Positions 46,295-56,741 of a stretch of DNA of 64,000 bases are shown here, one piece after another. Under the pieces are notes generated by a model. That model saw only the letters and a list, made by a program, of their open reading frames with translations. It was not told the origin of the DNA and searched no databases. Position numbers and translations under genes: made by a program. The stretch is from Streptomyces sp. A0958 (GTDB lineage Bacteria; Actinomycetota; Actinomycetes; Streptomycetales; Streptomycetaceae): positions 1 through 64,000 of the forward strand of contig NZ_SSBK01000006.1 in the NCBI RefSeq assembly GCF_004795035.1, read 5' to 3'. Each line of letters starts with the position of its first letter. Position 1 is the first letter of the stretch.

Positions 46295-47395
46295 ATGCCA
46301 CGGAGGTCCAGAACCCTCACCGGACTGCTCTTGTTCACCTCGCTCGGCCTGACCACGGCGGGCATCGCCGGGATCGCGGCGACGGCGAACGCATCCACCG
46401 AAACGGCCACCACCGCGCACGCGGAGCACGCCGGGTACTCCATGCCGGGGATGCCCGGCATGGAGGCGTCCACCCGGGCCTCGGGCGACGACCCGGACGG
46501 GGACGGCTACATCATGGCCGACCCGCCGGTCACCGGGGTCGTGCCCTCGACGGCGGTCCCGCCGCAGGCGTACTTCCACGAGTTCCAGGCCAAGTGCGCC
46601 CCCACGCACACCGCCCCGGACGACCCGATCGTCTACCCGGGCCAGCCCGGCAAGTCCCACGACCACACGTTCATGGGCAACACCACCACCGACGCCTACA
46701 CCACCGCCGCCTCACTGGAGTCCGGGGACACCACGTGTCTGGCGCCGGGTGACAAGTCGGGCTACTGGATGCCGAGCCTGTTCGACGGGGACACGAAGAT
46801 CCTCCCGGACGGCGTCCAGACCATCTACTACAAGTCGGGCGTCACCGACTACACCAGCGTCCGCCCCTTCCCGAAGGGCCTGCGGTACGTCGTCGGCAGC
46901 CCGATGCAGAGCCAGGAGGAGTTCAGGAACCTCAAGGGCACCGTCGAGGGCTGGGAGTGCGGTGACTCGTTCAAGAACTACGACTTCCCCGCGACCTGCC
47001 CCGACCGCCGGGACGTGCAGCTCAACCTGCGCCTCCAGGCGCCCAGTTGCTGGGACGGCATCCACCTGGACACGCCGGACCACCAGAGCCACATGGCCTA
47101 CCCGGTGGCCTCGGGCAACAACTACAACTCCTGCCCGGCCGAGCACCCGGTCGCCCTGCCGATGATCGAGTTCAAGATGGCCTGGCCGGTCAACGGTGAC
47201 ATGTCGCAGGTGAAGCTGGCGAGCGGCGCCGGCTTCTCGTTCCACTACGACTTCATGAACGGCTGGGACACCGCCACGCTCGACGCGATGGTCACCCACT
47301 GCGTCAAGGGCGGCCTCCAGTGTGACCCGCACGGCTACGACGAGAACCACCCCGACAAGGGCGCGGTGCTCGACGGGAACTACGAACTGCCGTAG
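46295..47395 (+). CDS. Secreted DUF1996 domain protein
   Basis: 366 aa. The signal peptide is MPRRSRTLTGLLLFTSLGLT plus AGIAGIAATANA. A short Met/Gly/His-rich stretch (HAGYSMPGMPGM) may bind metal. The DUF1996 domain covers ~residues 80-350 with the family's His-rich HDHTFMGN, conserved Cys (C in KCAPTHT, TTCLAP, WECGDS, TCPDRR, SCWDGIHLD, SCPAEHP) and the HQSHMAYP motif. DUF1996 is common in secreted fungal proteins and in actinomycetes; its activity is not established. The ATG at 46295 follows CAGGAGG. Same operator as the next gene, so a role in polysaccharide use is likely. Confidence 0.9.
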   Translation: MPRRSRTLTGLLLFTSLGLTTAGIAGIAATANASTETATTAHAEHAGYSMPGMPGMEASTRASGDDPDGDGYIMADPPVTGVVPSTAVPPQAYFHEFQAKCAPTHTAPDDPIVYPGQPGKSHDHTFMGNTTTDAYTTAASLESGDTTCLAPGDKSGYWMPSLFDGDTKILPDGVQTIYYKSGVTDYTSVRPFPKGLRYVVGSPMQSQEEFRNLKGTVEGWECGDSFKNYDFPATCPDRRDVQLNLRLQAPSCWDGIHLDTPDHQSHMAYPVASGNNYNSCPAEHPVALPMIEFKMAWPVNGDMSQVKLASGAGFSFHYDFMNGWDTATLDAMVTHCVKGGLQCDPHGYDENHPDKGAVLDGNYELP

Positions 47396-47444
47396 CGGAC
47401 ACCCCGCGTACCCCCACGTCCGGGGCCTTTTTTCGGCCCGCCAC

Positions 47445-47458
47445 GGAGAGCGCTCTCC
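47445..47458. promoter_or_regulatory. LacI-type palindromic operator upstream of the glycoside hydrolase gene
   Basis: A second exact copy of GGAGAGCGCTCTCC, 115 bp before the hydrolase ATG. Identical sequence and similar distance at both genes imply one regulator, of CebR/LacI type by resemblance to TGGGAGCGCTCCCA boxes. Confidence 0.75.
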
Positions 47459-47573
47459 AAGATCGGCCCCGGACACCGGGCGCGCCCTGACCCACTCCCA
47501 GCTCCTCTTCCCCAACCCCCCGCTCCCCCCACCTCCCCGCCCTCCAACTCCCCCCACTCGCAAGGAGAGTCAC

Positions 47574-49331
47574 ATGCACCATCCCCCCACCCGTACCGCT
47601 CGGCGCCTCGTGGCACCGGTGGCGGCGGCCGCCCTGCTCGGCGGCGGCCTGCTCGCGCTCCAGGCGCCCGCGGCCCAGGCGGCCGGCAACGTCGTGAAGG
47701 TCACCGGTTCGCAGGGCGACTGGCAGCTGACGGTGGACGGTTCGCCGTACACGGTCAAGGGCCTCACCTGGGGCCCCTCGGTCGCCGACGCCGAAAAGTA
47801 CATGCCCGATGTGGCGTCGATGGGCGTCAACACCATCCGCACCTGGGGCACGGACGCCACCAGCAAGCCGCTCTTCGACACGGCGGCGGCCAACGGCGTC
47901 AAGGTGATAGCCGGCTTCTGGCTCCAGCCAGGCGGCGGCCCAGGCAGCGGCGGTTGCGTCGACTACCTGACGGACACGCAGTACAAGAACGACATGCTCG
48001 CCGAGTTCCCCACGTGGGTCGACACCTACAAGGACAACCCGGGCGTCCTCATGTGGAACGTCGGCAACGAGTCCACGCTCGGCCTCCAGAACTGCTACGG
48101 CGGCGACGAGTTGGAGGCCCAGCGCAACGCGTACACCTCTTTCGTCAACGACATCGCCAAGAAGATCCACGAGGTGGACCCGAACCACCCGGTCACCTCC
48201 ACGGACGCCTGGACCGGTGCCTGGCCGTACTACAAGAAGAACGCCCCCGACCTCGACCTGTACGCCGCGAACGCCTACGACGCGGTGTGCAACGTCAAGT
48301 CGGACTGGGATCAGGGCGGTTACGACAAGCCGTACATCGTCACGGAGACGGGCCCGGCCGGTGAGTGGGAGGTGGACGACGACGCCAACGGCGTACCGGA
48401 CGAGCCCACCGACACCGCGAAGGCCGAGGGATACACCGAGGCGTGGGACTGCGTCACGGGTCACACGGGGGTGGCGCTCGGCGCGACGATGTTCCACTAC
48501 GGCGTCGAGGACGACTTCGGCGGTGTCTGGTTCAACCTGCTGCCGGGCGGGGAGAAGCGGCTCTCGTACTACGCGGTGAAGAAGGCGTACGGCGCCGACA
48601 CCTCGGGTGACAACACCCCGCCGGTGATCACGGACATGACGGTCGACGACGCCACGGAGGGCGTCCCGACCGGCAGCGACGTACACGTCACCACCCGCAC
48701 CACCGACCCGGACGGCGACGCGACCACCTACCAGGTCCTCTTCAGCAGCAACTACATCGACGAGAACAAGGCGCTCGTCCCCGCCGAGACCAAGGACAAC
48801 GGCGACGGCACCCTCACCGCGAAGGCCCCCGGCAAGACCGGCGTCTACAAGGTGTACGTGAAGGCCACGGACGGCCACGGCAACGTGGGCATCGAGACCA
48901 AGTCCCTCAAGGTGGTCCCGCCGAAGGTGGACGGCACCAACGTCGCCCAGGGCAAGCCCGCCACGGCCTCCTCCTTCCAGACGGACCCCACGGGCGGCTG
49001 CCCGTGCGGCGCGGAGAACGCGGTGGACGGCAGGTTCGACACCCGCTGGGCCGGCGACTGGAGCGACCCGCAGTGGCTCCAGGTCGACCTGGGCACCTCC
49101 ACGGCCATCAAGCACGTGCAGCTCGCCTGGGACCCGGCGTACGCCAGGTCCTACGAGATCCAGACGTCCGAGGACGGCCAGAACTGGACGACGGTGAAGT
49201 CCGTGACGGACGGCAACGGTGACATCGACGACCTGGACGTCACCGCCGCCGGCCGCTACGTCCGCGTCAACGGCACGGAGCGCGGCTCGGGCTACGGCTA
49301 CTCGCTCTACGAGTTCGGCGTCTACAGCTGA
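47574..49331 (+). CDS. Secreted glycoside hydrolase (clan-A TIM barrel) with Ig-like and C-terminal CBM32/F5-8C domains
   Basis: 585 aa. The signal peptide is MHHPPTRTARRLVAPVAAAA... with cleavage after AQA near residue 36. The catalytic TIM barrel (~40-340) starts TGSQGDWQLTVDGSPYTVKG. Its acid/base pair is N165-E166 in WNVGNES and the probable nucleophile is E258 in VTETGPAG, the GH2/GH5 clan-A pattern. An Ig-like domain (~345-450) follows, then a C-terminal discoidin/CBM32 domain (~455-585: NVAQGKPATASS, DGRFDTRWA, LQVDLGTSTAIKHVQL, YGYSLYEFGVYS). The ATG at 47574 follows AAGGAGA. The substrate is not readable; a beta-linked polysaccharide is likely. Shares a palindromic operator with the DUF1996 gene. 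Confidence 0.88.
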   Translation: MHHPPTRTARRLVAPVAAAALLGGGLLALQAPAAQAAGNVVKVTGSQGDWQLTVDGSPYTVKGLTWGPSVADAEKYMPDVASMGVNTIRTWGTDATSKPLFDTAAANGVKVIAGFWLQPGGGPGSGGCVDYLTDTQYKNDMLAEFPTWVDTYKDNPGVLMWNVGNESTLGLQNCYGGDELEAQRNAYTSFVNDIAKKIHEVDPNHPVTSTDAWTGAWPYYKKNAPDLDLYAANAYDAVCNVKSDWDQGGYDKPYIVTETGPAGEWEVDDDANGVPDEPTDTAKAEGYTEAWDCVTGHTGVALGATMFHYGVEDDFGGVWFNLLPGGEKRLSYYAVKKAYGADTSGDNTPPVITDMTVDDATEGVPTGSDVHVTTRTTDPDGDATTYQVLFSSNYIDENKALVPAETKDNGDGTLTAKAPGKTGVYKVYVKATDGHGNVGIETKSLKVVPPKVDGTNVAQGKPATASSFQTDPTGGCPCGAENAVDGRFDTRWAGDWSDPQWLQVDLGTSTAIKHVQLAWDPAYARSYEIQTSEDGQNWTTVKSVTDGNGDIDDLDVTAAGRYVRVNGTERGSGYGYSLYEFGVYS

Positions 49332-49420
49332 CCGGACTCCCCGCCCCGGGCATGACCGCCGAAAGGGCAGCGCTACCACCACCTCGGCGTTCCGTTTGAG
49401 GGAACGGCCACGCCGCGACA

Positions 49421-49448
49421 GGCCTCCCGGGACTGCCCCCGGGAGGCC
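49421..49448. terminator. Hairpin terminator between the hydrolase and permease genes
   Basis: Perfect 11-bp stem (GGCCTCCCGGG and its complement) with a 6-nt loop, 90 bp after the hydrolase stop and 70 bp beyond the convergent permease stop. Confidence 0.75.
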
Positions 49449-49516
49449 GTCGGCGCTCCCCGTCGACAGGGCGGCGGGAGCCGGTGTCACCCGGGCTCCC
49501 GCCTCGTACGGTTCCG

Positions 49517-52056
49517 CTACGACCAGCGGCGCAGCGAGCCCCTGGCCGGCAGCCCGACCGCGAGCAGGGCCAGGCCGCCGACGGCCACCGCGAGGGCTCC
49601 GTACATCGGCGGTGGCACGTACGGCGCGTCGCCGGTCACGCCGTTCATCATCGGGATGAGCGTGGCCGCGGCGATCGCGGTGCCGAGGACCATGCCCACC
49701 GCGGAGACCAGGAGGGCCTCCCAGCGGAGCATCGTCATCACCTGCCGCCGGGTGGCGCCGACGAGACGCAGCGCGCCCAGTTCGGGGCGGCGGTCCAGGA
49801 CCGTCATCACCAGGGTGTTGACCGCGGCGACGGCTGCGAATCCGCCGAGGACCGCGGCCATGGTGTTGTTCATCCAGGCGCCCAGTTCCGCGTCGCGATT
49901 CCGCTCGGTGGCGTAGCCGGAGGCGTCGGTCACCTCGCCCAGGGCGGTGAGCGGCTCCTCCGAGCCGCCCCGTACCAGCAGCGTGCTGTCGAAGCCCGAG
50001 GTGACGTGCCCGGCCAGGGACGCCCGGTCCATGGTCACCGCGGCCAGGCCGAGGCCCCGGCCGTAGACCGCGACGATCTCGGGGGCGGCCTCGGTCCCGT
50101 CGGGGAGGTAGAGCGGGAGCCGGTCGCCGACGCCGGCGTCCGCCGAATCCGCCAGGGTGCGGTCGATGGCGATACGGCCCGCGCGGAGCCGGTCGAGGCT
50201 GCCCTCGCGTACGTCCAGGTCCTGCACCTTCGCCAGTTCGGCGCCGGAGCCGGTGACGCCCTGGGTGGCCGCCCCCTGCAGCGACTTGAATTCGCCGGAG
50301 CCGGTCGGCACCAGCACCTGTGTGTTCAGCAGCCCGACGGCTGCCTGGACACCCGGCGCGCGGGCCGCGCGGGCCGCCGCGTCCACCGGGAGCCCGGCAG
50401 GGTCCGTCACCACGTGGTCCGCGGTGATACCCGCGCGCAACTGCTTGTCGGCGGCGTGGCTCTCGCTCGTGTGCATGAACACGAGGGTCGAGGAGAAGGC
50501 CACGGCGAGCACGATCGGGGTGATCGCGGAGGCGAGGCGGCGGGCGTTGGCGCGGGAGTTGGCGGCCGCGAGCCCGGCCGACGGCCCCGCGCCGCGCAGC
50601 GGCAGCCCGAACAGGCCCGCGCACAGCCGCGCCACCAGCGGGCCGAGCAGCCCGACGGCGAGCATGAAGAGCATGACGACTCCGAGGGCGGCACCGGCCG
50701 CGTCGTCCCCGGCGGAGCGGGCGGACACGCCGGTGAGGATCGCGCCTCCGACGAGGGCGCCGACGCCGAGGAAGGTGCGGACCGGACCGGGCCGCAGCCG
50801 CTCCACCGACGCTTCCGACAGCGCCTGTCCCGGCTTGATCCTCGCGGGCCGGCGCCCGGCCATCCAGCCTGCGCCGAGCGCGGTGAGCAACCCCATGACG
50901 ACGGCGGCGAGCAGCGGGAGACCGGAGACGTGCAGGTCCACGGCGCGCGGGACGGCGCCACGGTCCTGGAGCTGCCCGAACCACCAGTGCGCGAGCCCGA
51001 TGCCGGGCAGGCAGCCGACGATCCCGGCGAGCGGCGCGACGAGCAGCGCTTCGGAGGCGACCGCGCGGCGGACCTGCCGCGGGGTGGCGCCGATGGCGCG
51101 CAGCAGGGCGAAGGAGCGGGCCCGCTGACCGACCGAGAGCGCCACGGTCCCGGCGGCGGTGAAGACCGCGACGATGGCGGCGATGCCGCCGAAGGAGCCG
51201 CCGATTCCGAAGAGTGTCACCTTGGCGTACCCGAGGCCCGGGTCCTCGACGCCGCCGCGGTCGTCGCCGGTGTGGACCAGGACACCGGAGCCGGCGAGGG
51301 CCTGCTTCACGGCGTCGGCGAGAGCGTCGGTGCCGGTGCCCTCCTCCGGCAGCACGACTACGGCGTCGGCCTTGCCGGGGTGCCCGGCGAGGGTGGGGGC
51401 CTGGGCGTCGGCGAACCAGGTCATGGCACCCGCCTCGCCGGAATCCCGGACGGTCTCCGCGGAGCCGGCCTCGGCGATGCCGGCGACGCGGAAGTCCCGC
51501 TGCCCGGCGGCGGTCTCCAGCACGACGGTGTCACCGACGGAAGCCCGCGCGGCGCGGGCCGTACCCGCGTCGAGCACGACCTCGCCCTCGCGGGGCGCGG
51601 AGCCGGCGGTCAGCGAGGTGCCGGTGAAGGTGTGCGCGCCCCATCCGTGCGCGGTGAGCACACCCCCCGGGACGTGCAGTTCCCGGGCGCCGGAGCCGGC
51701 GCCGCCGCCCGGCGCGTGCACGGGAAAGGTGAAGTCCGCGACGGCGGTGGCCGCGCCCGGCGCCTCGGCGGCCTTCGCCGCCAGCCCGGCGTCCATCCGT
51801 GCGGTGTCCGGCAGCGGCGTCGCCTCCTTCTCCAGGTCCTCGCCGCTGCCGGTGACGACGTACTCGTTCTGGTCCGCCGCCGCGACGACCGGCGCGGCTG
51901 CGTACCGCTCGGGCGGCACGGAGGCGCGCAGGCCGGTCTCCAGCAGGATTCCGCAGGCCGAGACGATCAGTGCGGACATCAGCAGCGCGAGGAAGGTTCC
52001 CGCGAAGGACGCGGGTTTGAAGCGGATGGCCTCGCGTGCGAGTCCGTTGGGGCGCC

Positions 52057-52060
<4 letters not shown>
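49517..52060 (-). CDS. ABC transporter permease (FtsX/MacB-type), fused two-domain
   Basis: 847 aa. Begins MRRPNGLAREAIRFKPASFA with a first membrane segment (FAGTFLALLMSALIVSACGI), a ~200-residue extracytoplasmic MacB_PCD-like domain, and a first FtsX core (GIGGSFGGIAAIVAVFTAAG, LALVGRRARSF-like SVGQRARSFALLRAIGATPRQVRRA). A second membrane region and loop and a second FtsX core (AVLGGFAAVAAVNTLVMTVL, RRPELGALRLVGATRRQVMTML) follow. It pairs with the ATPase; start and stop overlap by 4 bp (ATGA). Such pairs export antimicrobial peptides or lipoproteins or act in envelope-stress sensing. A two-component system directly upstream points to the stress/resistance role. Confidence 0.92.
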
Positions 52061-52902
<842 letters not shown>

Positions 52903-52998
52903 TTTCCGGTCTCCCTCACACGTGCGCTTCTGCGACGTGTGAAGAGTGCGGGGAAGGCTGTGCGCCGGGCGTCATACCCGGGAGCCAAAGTGGCTGTA

Positions 52999-53010
52999 CT
53001 ACCGCGGTAG
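52999..53010. promoter_or_regulatory. 12-bp palindrome in the ABC-transporter promoter
   Basis: CTACCGCGGTAG, perfect. On the leftward strand it is followed after ~21 bp by TATGAC (-10-like), so it overlaps the -35 region. It is a candidate site for the NarL-type regulator encoded next to it (53044-53718). Confidence 0.6.
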
Positions 53011-53043
53011 GGGGTGGAGGAGAGCGGCCGGGCGTGGAACGTG

Positions 53044-53718
53044 CTACTCGCCCGCGGCCACCAGCCCCGACTCGTAGGCGAAGACCACCGCCTGGGCGCG
53101 GTCGCGCAGGTCGAGCTTGGTGAGGACGCGGCTGACGTGGGTCTTCACCGTCTGCTCGGCCAGCACCAGTGTCTGCGCGATCTCCCCGTTCGACAGGCCG
53201 CGGGCCACCAGTGCGAGGACCTCGGTCTCGCGCTCCGTCAGCCCCTTGAGCCGCTGCGCGGGCTTGCCCCGGGCGGCGGGGCGCTGCTTGACGAAGTCCG
53301 CGATGAGGCGGCGCGTCACGGAGGGAGCGAGCAACGCGTCGCCCGAGGCCACGACGCGGACCGCCGAGATCAGGTCGGCCGGTGGCGCGTCCTTGAGGAG
53401 GAAGCCGCTCGCGCCCGCCCGGAGCGCCTCGTAGACGTAGTCGTCGATGTCGAAGGTGGTGAGCATCAGGACGCGGGGCCGGTGGGTCACACCCGACGGC
53501 GGGTGCAGGAGGTCGCGTGCGGCCTCCAGGCCGTTCATCCCGGGCATCCGGACGTCCATCAGCACGACATCGGGACGGGTGTGCCGGCTCAGCTCGACGC
53601 CCTGCGCGCCGTCGGGGGCCTCGCCCACCACGTCGATGTCGCTCTGGGCGGCCAGCAGCGCGGCGAAGCCCGCCCGCACCATGGCCTGGTCGTCGACGAT
53701 GATGACGCGTGTCGTCAC
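53044..53718 (-). CDS. NarL/LuxR-type response regulator
   Basis: 224 aa. Standard receiver: VIIVDDQAMVRAGFAALLAA, phospho-Asp in DVVLMDVRMPGMNGLEA, Thr in VLMLTTFDIDDYVYEAL, Lys in GFLLKDAPPADL. LuxR HTH: LKGLTEREVLALVARG-like (LTERETEVLALVARGLSNGE) and LVLAEQTVKTHVSRVLTKLD. The GTG at 53718 overlaps the kinase stop by 4 bp. It forms a two-component pair with the upstream kinase and probably controls the ABC exporter that follows. Confidence 0.95.
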   Translation of the reverse strand: MTTRVIIVDDQAMVRAGFAALLAAQSDIDVVGEAPDGAQGVELSRHTRPDVVLMDVRMPGMNGLEAARDLLHPPSGVTHRPRVLMLTTFDIDDYVYEALRAGASGFLLKDAPPADLISAVRVVASGDALLAPSVTRRLIADFVKQRPAARGKPAQRLKGLTERETEVLALVARGLSNGEIAQTLVLAEQTVKTHVSRVLTKLDLRDRAQAVVFAYESGLVAAGE

Positions 53719-54953
53719 GTGAAGTCCGTTCCGGTCAGAGGAAGAAAGGCGGCGACCCGGAAGCCGCCGTCCGGGAGCGGCCCCGCGTCGAGGGTGCCGC
53801 CGATGATCCGTACCCGCTCGCGCATGCCGACGAGACCGTGCCCGGTGCCGCTCGCTTCGAGCGGCCCGGCGGGGGCGTCCGGTGGCGGGCCGTTGACGAC
53901 CAGGACGGTGAGCCGCGGGCCGGCCGGCGGATCGGGTTCCGACACGGACAGCGACACCCGCGTGTGTGCTCCCGGCGCGTGCCTCACGACGTTCGCCAGG
54001 GCCTCCTGGACGATCCGGTAGGCGGACAGGCCCACCGCTTCGGGCGCATCGACGTCGCAGGAGGTGAACTCCACCGGCCCGCTGGCCCTTGCCGTCGCCT
54101 CCGCCAGGGGCCCGATCTGCGCCAGGCCCGGCTGGGGCACGAGTTCGCCCCGCGACTCCTCGTTGCGCAGCACGCCGAGGAGCCTTCGCATCTCGCCGAG
54201 CGACTGGCGCGCGGTGGCCGCGATGGTGGTGAACTCCTCCCGCATCTCGGGCGGCAGCCCGTCGTGGCGGTACTCCGCGGTGTCCGCCTGCACCGTGATG
54301 ACGGACATGTGGTGGGCCACCACGTCGTGCAGTTCGCGGGCGATCCGGGCACGCTCCTCCAGCAGCGTGCGCCGGCCGCGCTCGGCCTCGCTGATCGTCT
54401 CCTGCTCGGCCAGCCTGCGCTGCACCTCGGACCGCTCACGGAGCGCACCGCCCAGCAGGAGCACGACGCCCCCGAGGATGGTGAACAGCAGGTCCCCGGC
54501 GCCGAAGCCGTGGGGCGCGGCGAACCCCAGGGCCACGTTCGCGACCGCCGTGGCCAGCCACACCCGCAGCAGCGTCCGGCGCCGCTCGCGCAGGCCCAGG
54601 GCCAGGCAGAGGCCGACGTACCCGACGATCTCCATGGGCGGGAACGGCCACAGCAGCCGCTCGTCGAAGTCGACGGTGAGCAGGGCGAGCGTCCCCGCCA
54701 CGTCCGCTGCGAAGATCACGTACCAGGCGTGCAGCGGCCGTACGACGGCGAGCAGCAGCGGTGCGGCCTGGGCGACGGCCAGCGCGCCGGCGACGCCCCC
54801 GTTCAGGCCGTAGTCGTTGGTGAGGACCTGGATGATGGTGGGCAGCAGGGCGACGCACAGCACGAACGCCACGGCCCACGGCAGCGCGCGCACCCACCGC
54901 CGCGAAGCGCCCGCGAGCAGCGCGCGCGGGCGCTCCTCCTCCACTGAGGTCAT
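53715..54953 (-). CDS. Sensor histidine kinase (HisKA_3 type)
   Basis: 412 aa. About six N-terminal membrane segments (WVRALPWAVAFVLCVALLPT, ... LLFTILGGVVLLLGG), with no large external domain, then a coiled coil, the HisKA_3 box RIARELHDVVAHHMSVITV with the phospho-His, N-box EALANVVRHA and G-box GTGHGLVGMRERV. Intramembrane sensing is suggested by the tiny loops. ATG 54953 (MTSVEEERPRALL) is used; a GTG two codons earlier exists. It is coupled to the regulator by GTGA overlap. Confidence 0.94.
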   Translation of the reverse strand: MTSVEEERPRALLAGASRRWVRALPWAVAFVLCVALLPTIIQVLTNDYGLNGGVAGALAVAQAAPLLLAVVRPLHAWYVIFAADVAGTLALLTVDFDERLLWPFPPMEIVGYVGLCLALGLRERRRTLLRVWLATAVANVALGFAAPHGFGAGDLLFTILGGVVLLLGGALRERSEVQRRLAEQETISEAERGRRTLLEERARIARELHDVVAHHMSVITVQADTAEYRHDGLPPEMREEFTTIAATARQSLGEMRRLLGVLRNEESRGELVPQPGLAQIGPLAEATARASGPVEFTSCDVDAPEAVGLSAYRIVQEALANVVRHAPGAHTRVSLSVSEPDPPAGPRLTVLVVNGPPPDAPAGPLEASGTGHGLVGMRERVRIIGGTLDAGPLPDGGFRVAAFLPLTGTDFT

Positions 54954-54992
54954 GCGCACCAGCGTATGCGCACCGCGGCGGGAGCCGGCCGA

Positions 54993-55029
54993 ACGGCCTC
55001 CCGGGGGCTGTCCGCCCCCGGGAGGCCGT
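54993..55029 (-). terminator. Strong hairpin terminator after the CU044_5270-type gene
   Basis: Perfect 16-bp stem (ACGGCCTCCCGGGGGC and its complement) with a 5-nt loop, 16 bp beyond the stop at 55045. The stem core matches the terminator at 49421-49448. Confidence 0.85.
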
Positions 55030-55044
55030 GTGGCGGGCCGGGTG

Positions 55045-56094
55045 TCAGCCCGTGGTCTTCGCCGGCCCCACGCTCAGGTAGGTCGAGCGGCGGACGACGT
55101 GGCCGGGCTTGTCGTGCTCGTCGTGGTCGACCTCCAGGATGCGGCCGTCGGACGGGGAGACGATCCAGTGCTGGCGGAGGATCGGGCCGGGTTCCAGCTT
55201 GTAGCCCTTGGGGTTCTTCCCGTCCGTGGCCGGGCTGAAGCCCGAGTCCTTCGGGTTCTGCTCGGTGAAGCGCTTGTCCCACTTCCAGGTGATCCGGGTG
55301 CCGGAGCGGCCGACCGCGTCCTTCACGCCCTCCTTCACCGTGGCGCCGGGAGTCTTCGCCAGGACGCGGAAGACCGCGGCTCGCACCTTGTTGGTGATGG
55401 GCGCGCTGATCAGCAGCTCACCGGCCTGCCGGACGGTCTGCTCAGCGGCGGCGTCGCTCCCCTTGGCTCCGGCGGAAAGTGCGCGGCGCAGTGCGTCCGG
55501 CTCGGCGGGCAGGTTCTTGAGGTGGTCCCAGTCCACCCAGCCCTTGCCGACGGCCCACTTGCGTTCCGAGTCGAACTTCTTGACGGCGGTCGTCCCGTCC
55601 TCGCTCTTGATGGTCATCGAGTCACGGCTCAGGTAGATGGTGTCGGTGGAGGCGTGGTTACCCTCCACCCATCCCGTCACCTTGGTCTTCCAGTACGGGG
55701 CGGCCGCCGACTCGCCCTTGACGTGCTCGGCTACCGACTCGGCGTTGACGCGCTCGTTCCCCGCGACGTGGTCGGCCATGGTGGTGAACACCTCGGACGC
55801 CGACGCGCTGGCCGCCGGTCCGTCGCCGCCGATGTCGGTGACCGGGAGGATCGCGGCGCCCACCGCGACGGCCGCGACCGCGGCGGCGAGGGCGAACATC
55901 CGGTTCCGGCCGAAGCGGGGCTTGACGACCTTGGACTGGACGGTCTCCTGGGTGTCCGCGTCGATGGCCCCCAGGACCAGGGAGTGGGCCCGTGCCTGGA
56001 CGGCCGGGTCGAGCGGTTCGGTCCGGCCGGCGCGCTCCAGGGCGGCGGCGCCGGGGAAGTCGAGAAGGTCCGTGTGCTGGTCCTCGTGCGTCAT
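55045..56094 (-). CDS. CU044_5270-family membrane protein, partner of ECF sigma factor
   Basis: 349 aa. A cytoplasmic N-terminus of ~65 residues (LDFPGAAALERAGRTEPLDP), one membrane segment (~66-84, MFALAAAVAAVAVGAAIL), and a ~250-residue external domain (EVFTTMADHVAGNERVNAES, WKTKVTGWVEGNHASTDTIY, ILEVDHDEHDKPGHVVRRS) with a LolA-like flavour. Proteins of this type are regularly encoded after ECF sigma factors. The N-terminal part may bind sigma, like an anti-sigma factor, but no HxxxCxxC motif is present. The ATG at 56094 overlaps the sigma stop by 4 bp. Confidence 0.85.
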   Translation of the reverse strand: MTHEDQHTDLLDFPGAAALERAGRTEPLDPAVQARAHSLVLGAIDADTQETVQSKVVKPRFGRNRMFALAAAVAAVAVGAAILPVTDIGGDGPAASASASEVFTTMADHVAGNERVNAESVAEHVKGESAAAPYWKTKVTGWVEGNHASTDTIYLSRDSMTIKSEDGTTAVKKFDSERKWAVGKGWVDWDHLKNLPAEPDALRRALSAGAKGSDAAAEQTVRQAGELLISAPITNKVRAAVFRVLAKTPGATVKEGVKDAVGRSGTRITWKWDKRFTEQNPKDSGFSPATDGKNPKGYKLEPGPILRQHWIVSPSDGRILEVDHDEHDKPGHVVRRSTYLSVGPAKTTG

Positions 56095-56657
56095 GCGAAG
56101 TCTCCCGTCAGGGTCGTACGGGTGGTTCTGGAAAGTCCGTCGCGCAGCCGGGTACGGGCCCGGTGCAGACGGGAACGTGCGGTGCCGGCGGGGACGCCGA
56201 CGGCGGCGGCGGCCTCCGCGGGGGTCAGCTGCTCCCAGGCCACGAGCAGCAGCAACTCGCGCTCGTTCTCGGGGAGTTCAGCGAGCTTCTTGCGCAGCTC
56301 CGGGCCGACGGAGACCGCGTCGAGGCGCTGGTCGACGGCCTGCCAGGGGTCGGCCGTCGTGGCGTCGGGGTGCTGCCGCTGTTCGCGGGCCGCGGCGCGT
56401 GCCACGGCCTGCCGGTGCCGGGACAGTACGTTCCCGGCGACGCCGAACAGCCAGCCCCGGGCGGAGCCGCGCGTGGCGTCGAACTTCTTGCGGTGGGCGT
56501 ACGCCTGGAGCCACACCTCGGAGAGCAGGTCGTCGGCGGCTGCCGGCGCGCGGCGTACGAGGTAGCCGTGCAGGGCCGCGGAGTGCCGGGCGACCAGCGG
56601 CTCGAAGGCCGTTGGTTCGCGTGCGGAGCGAACCAGTAGATCCTCGTCCGGGTCCAT
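56091..56657 (-). CDS. ECF-family RNA polymerase sigma factor
   Basis: 188 aa. Region 2: FEPLVARHSAALHGYLVRRA, DDLLSEVWLQAYAHRKKFDA, SARGWLFGVAGNVLSRHRQ. Region 4: LAELPENERELLLLVAWEQL, TPAEAAAAVGVPAGTARSRL, HRARTRLRDGL. The ATG at 56657 (MDPDEDLLVRSAREP) follows AGGAGA; the longer frame lacks support. It is translationally coupled to the membrane partner. No autogenous -35/-10 could be assigned in the 84-bp upstream spacer. The regulon is unknown. Confidence 0.93.
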   Translation of the reverse strand: MDPDEDLLVRSAREPTAFEPLVARHSAALHGYLVRRAPAAADDLLSEVWLQAYAHRKKFDATRGSARGWLFGVAGNVLSRHRQAVARAAAREQRQHPDATTADPWQAVDQRLDAVSVGPELRKKLAELPENERELLLLVAWEQLTPAEAAAAVGVPAGTARSRLHRARTRLRDGLSRTTRTTLTGDFA

Positions 56658-56741
56658 GAAGTCTCCTGTCCGAGTCCGCCGGGCGGCGGTCTCACCCCGT
56701 ACTTGCACACGGGCGGGGTGAGCGTTCGCGGCGGAGTGCGG

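Noticed and set aside
47421..47441. Terminator after the DUF1996 gene
   Set aside because: The GGGCC/GGCCC stem is only 5 bp and the T-run is in the loop, not after the stem.
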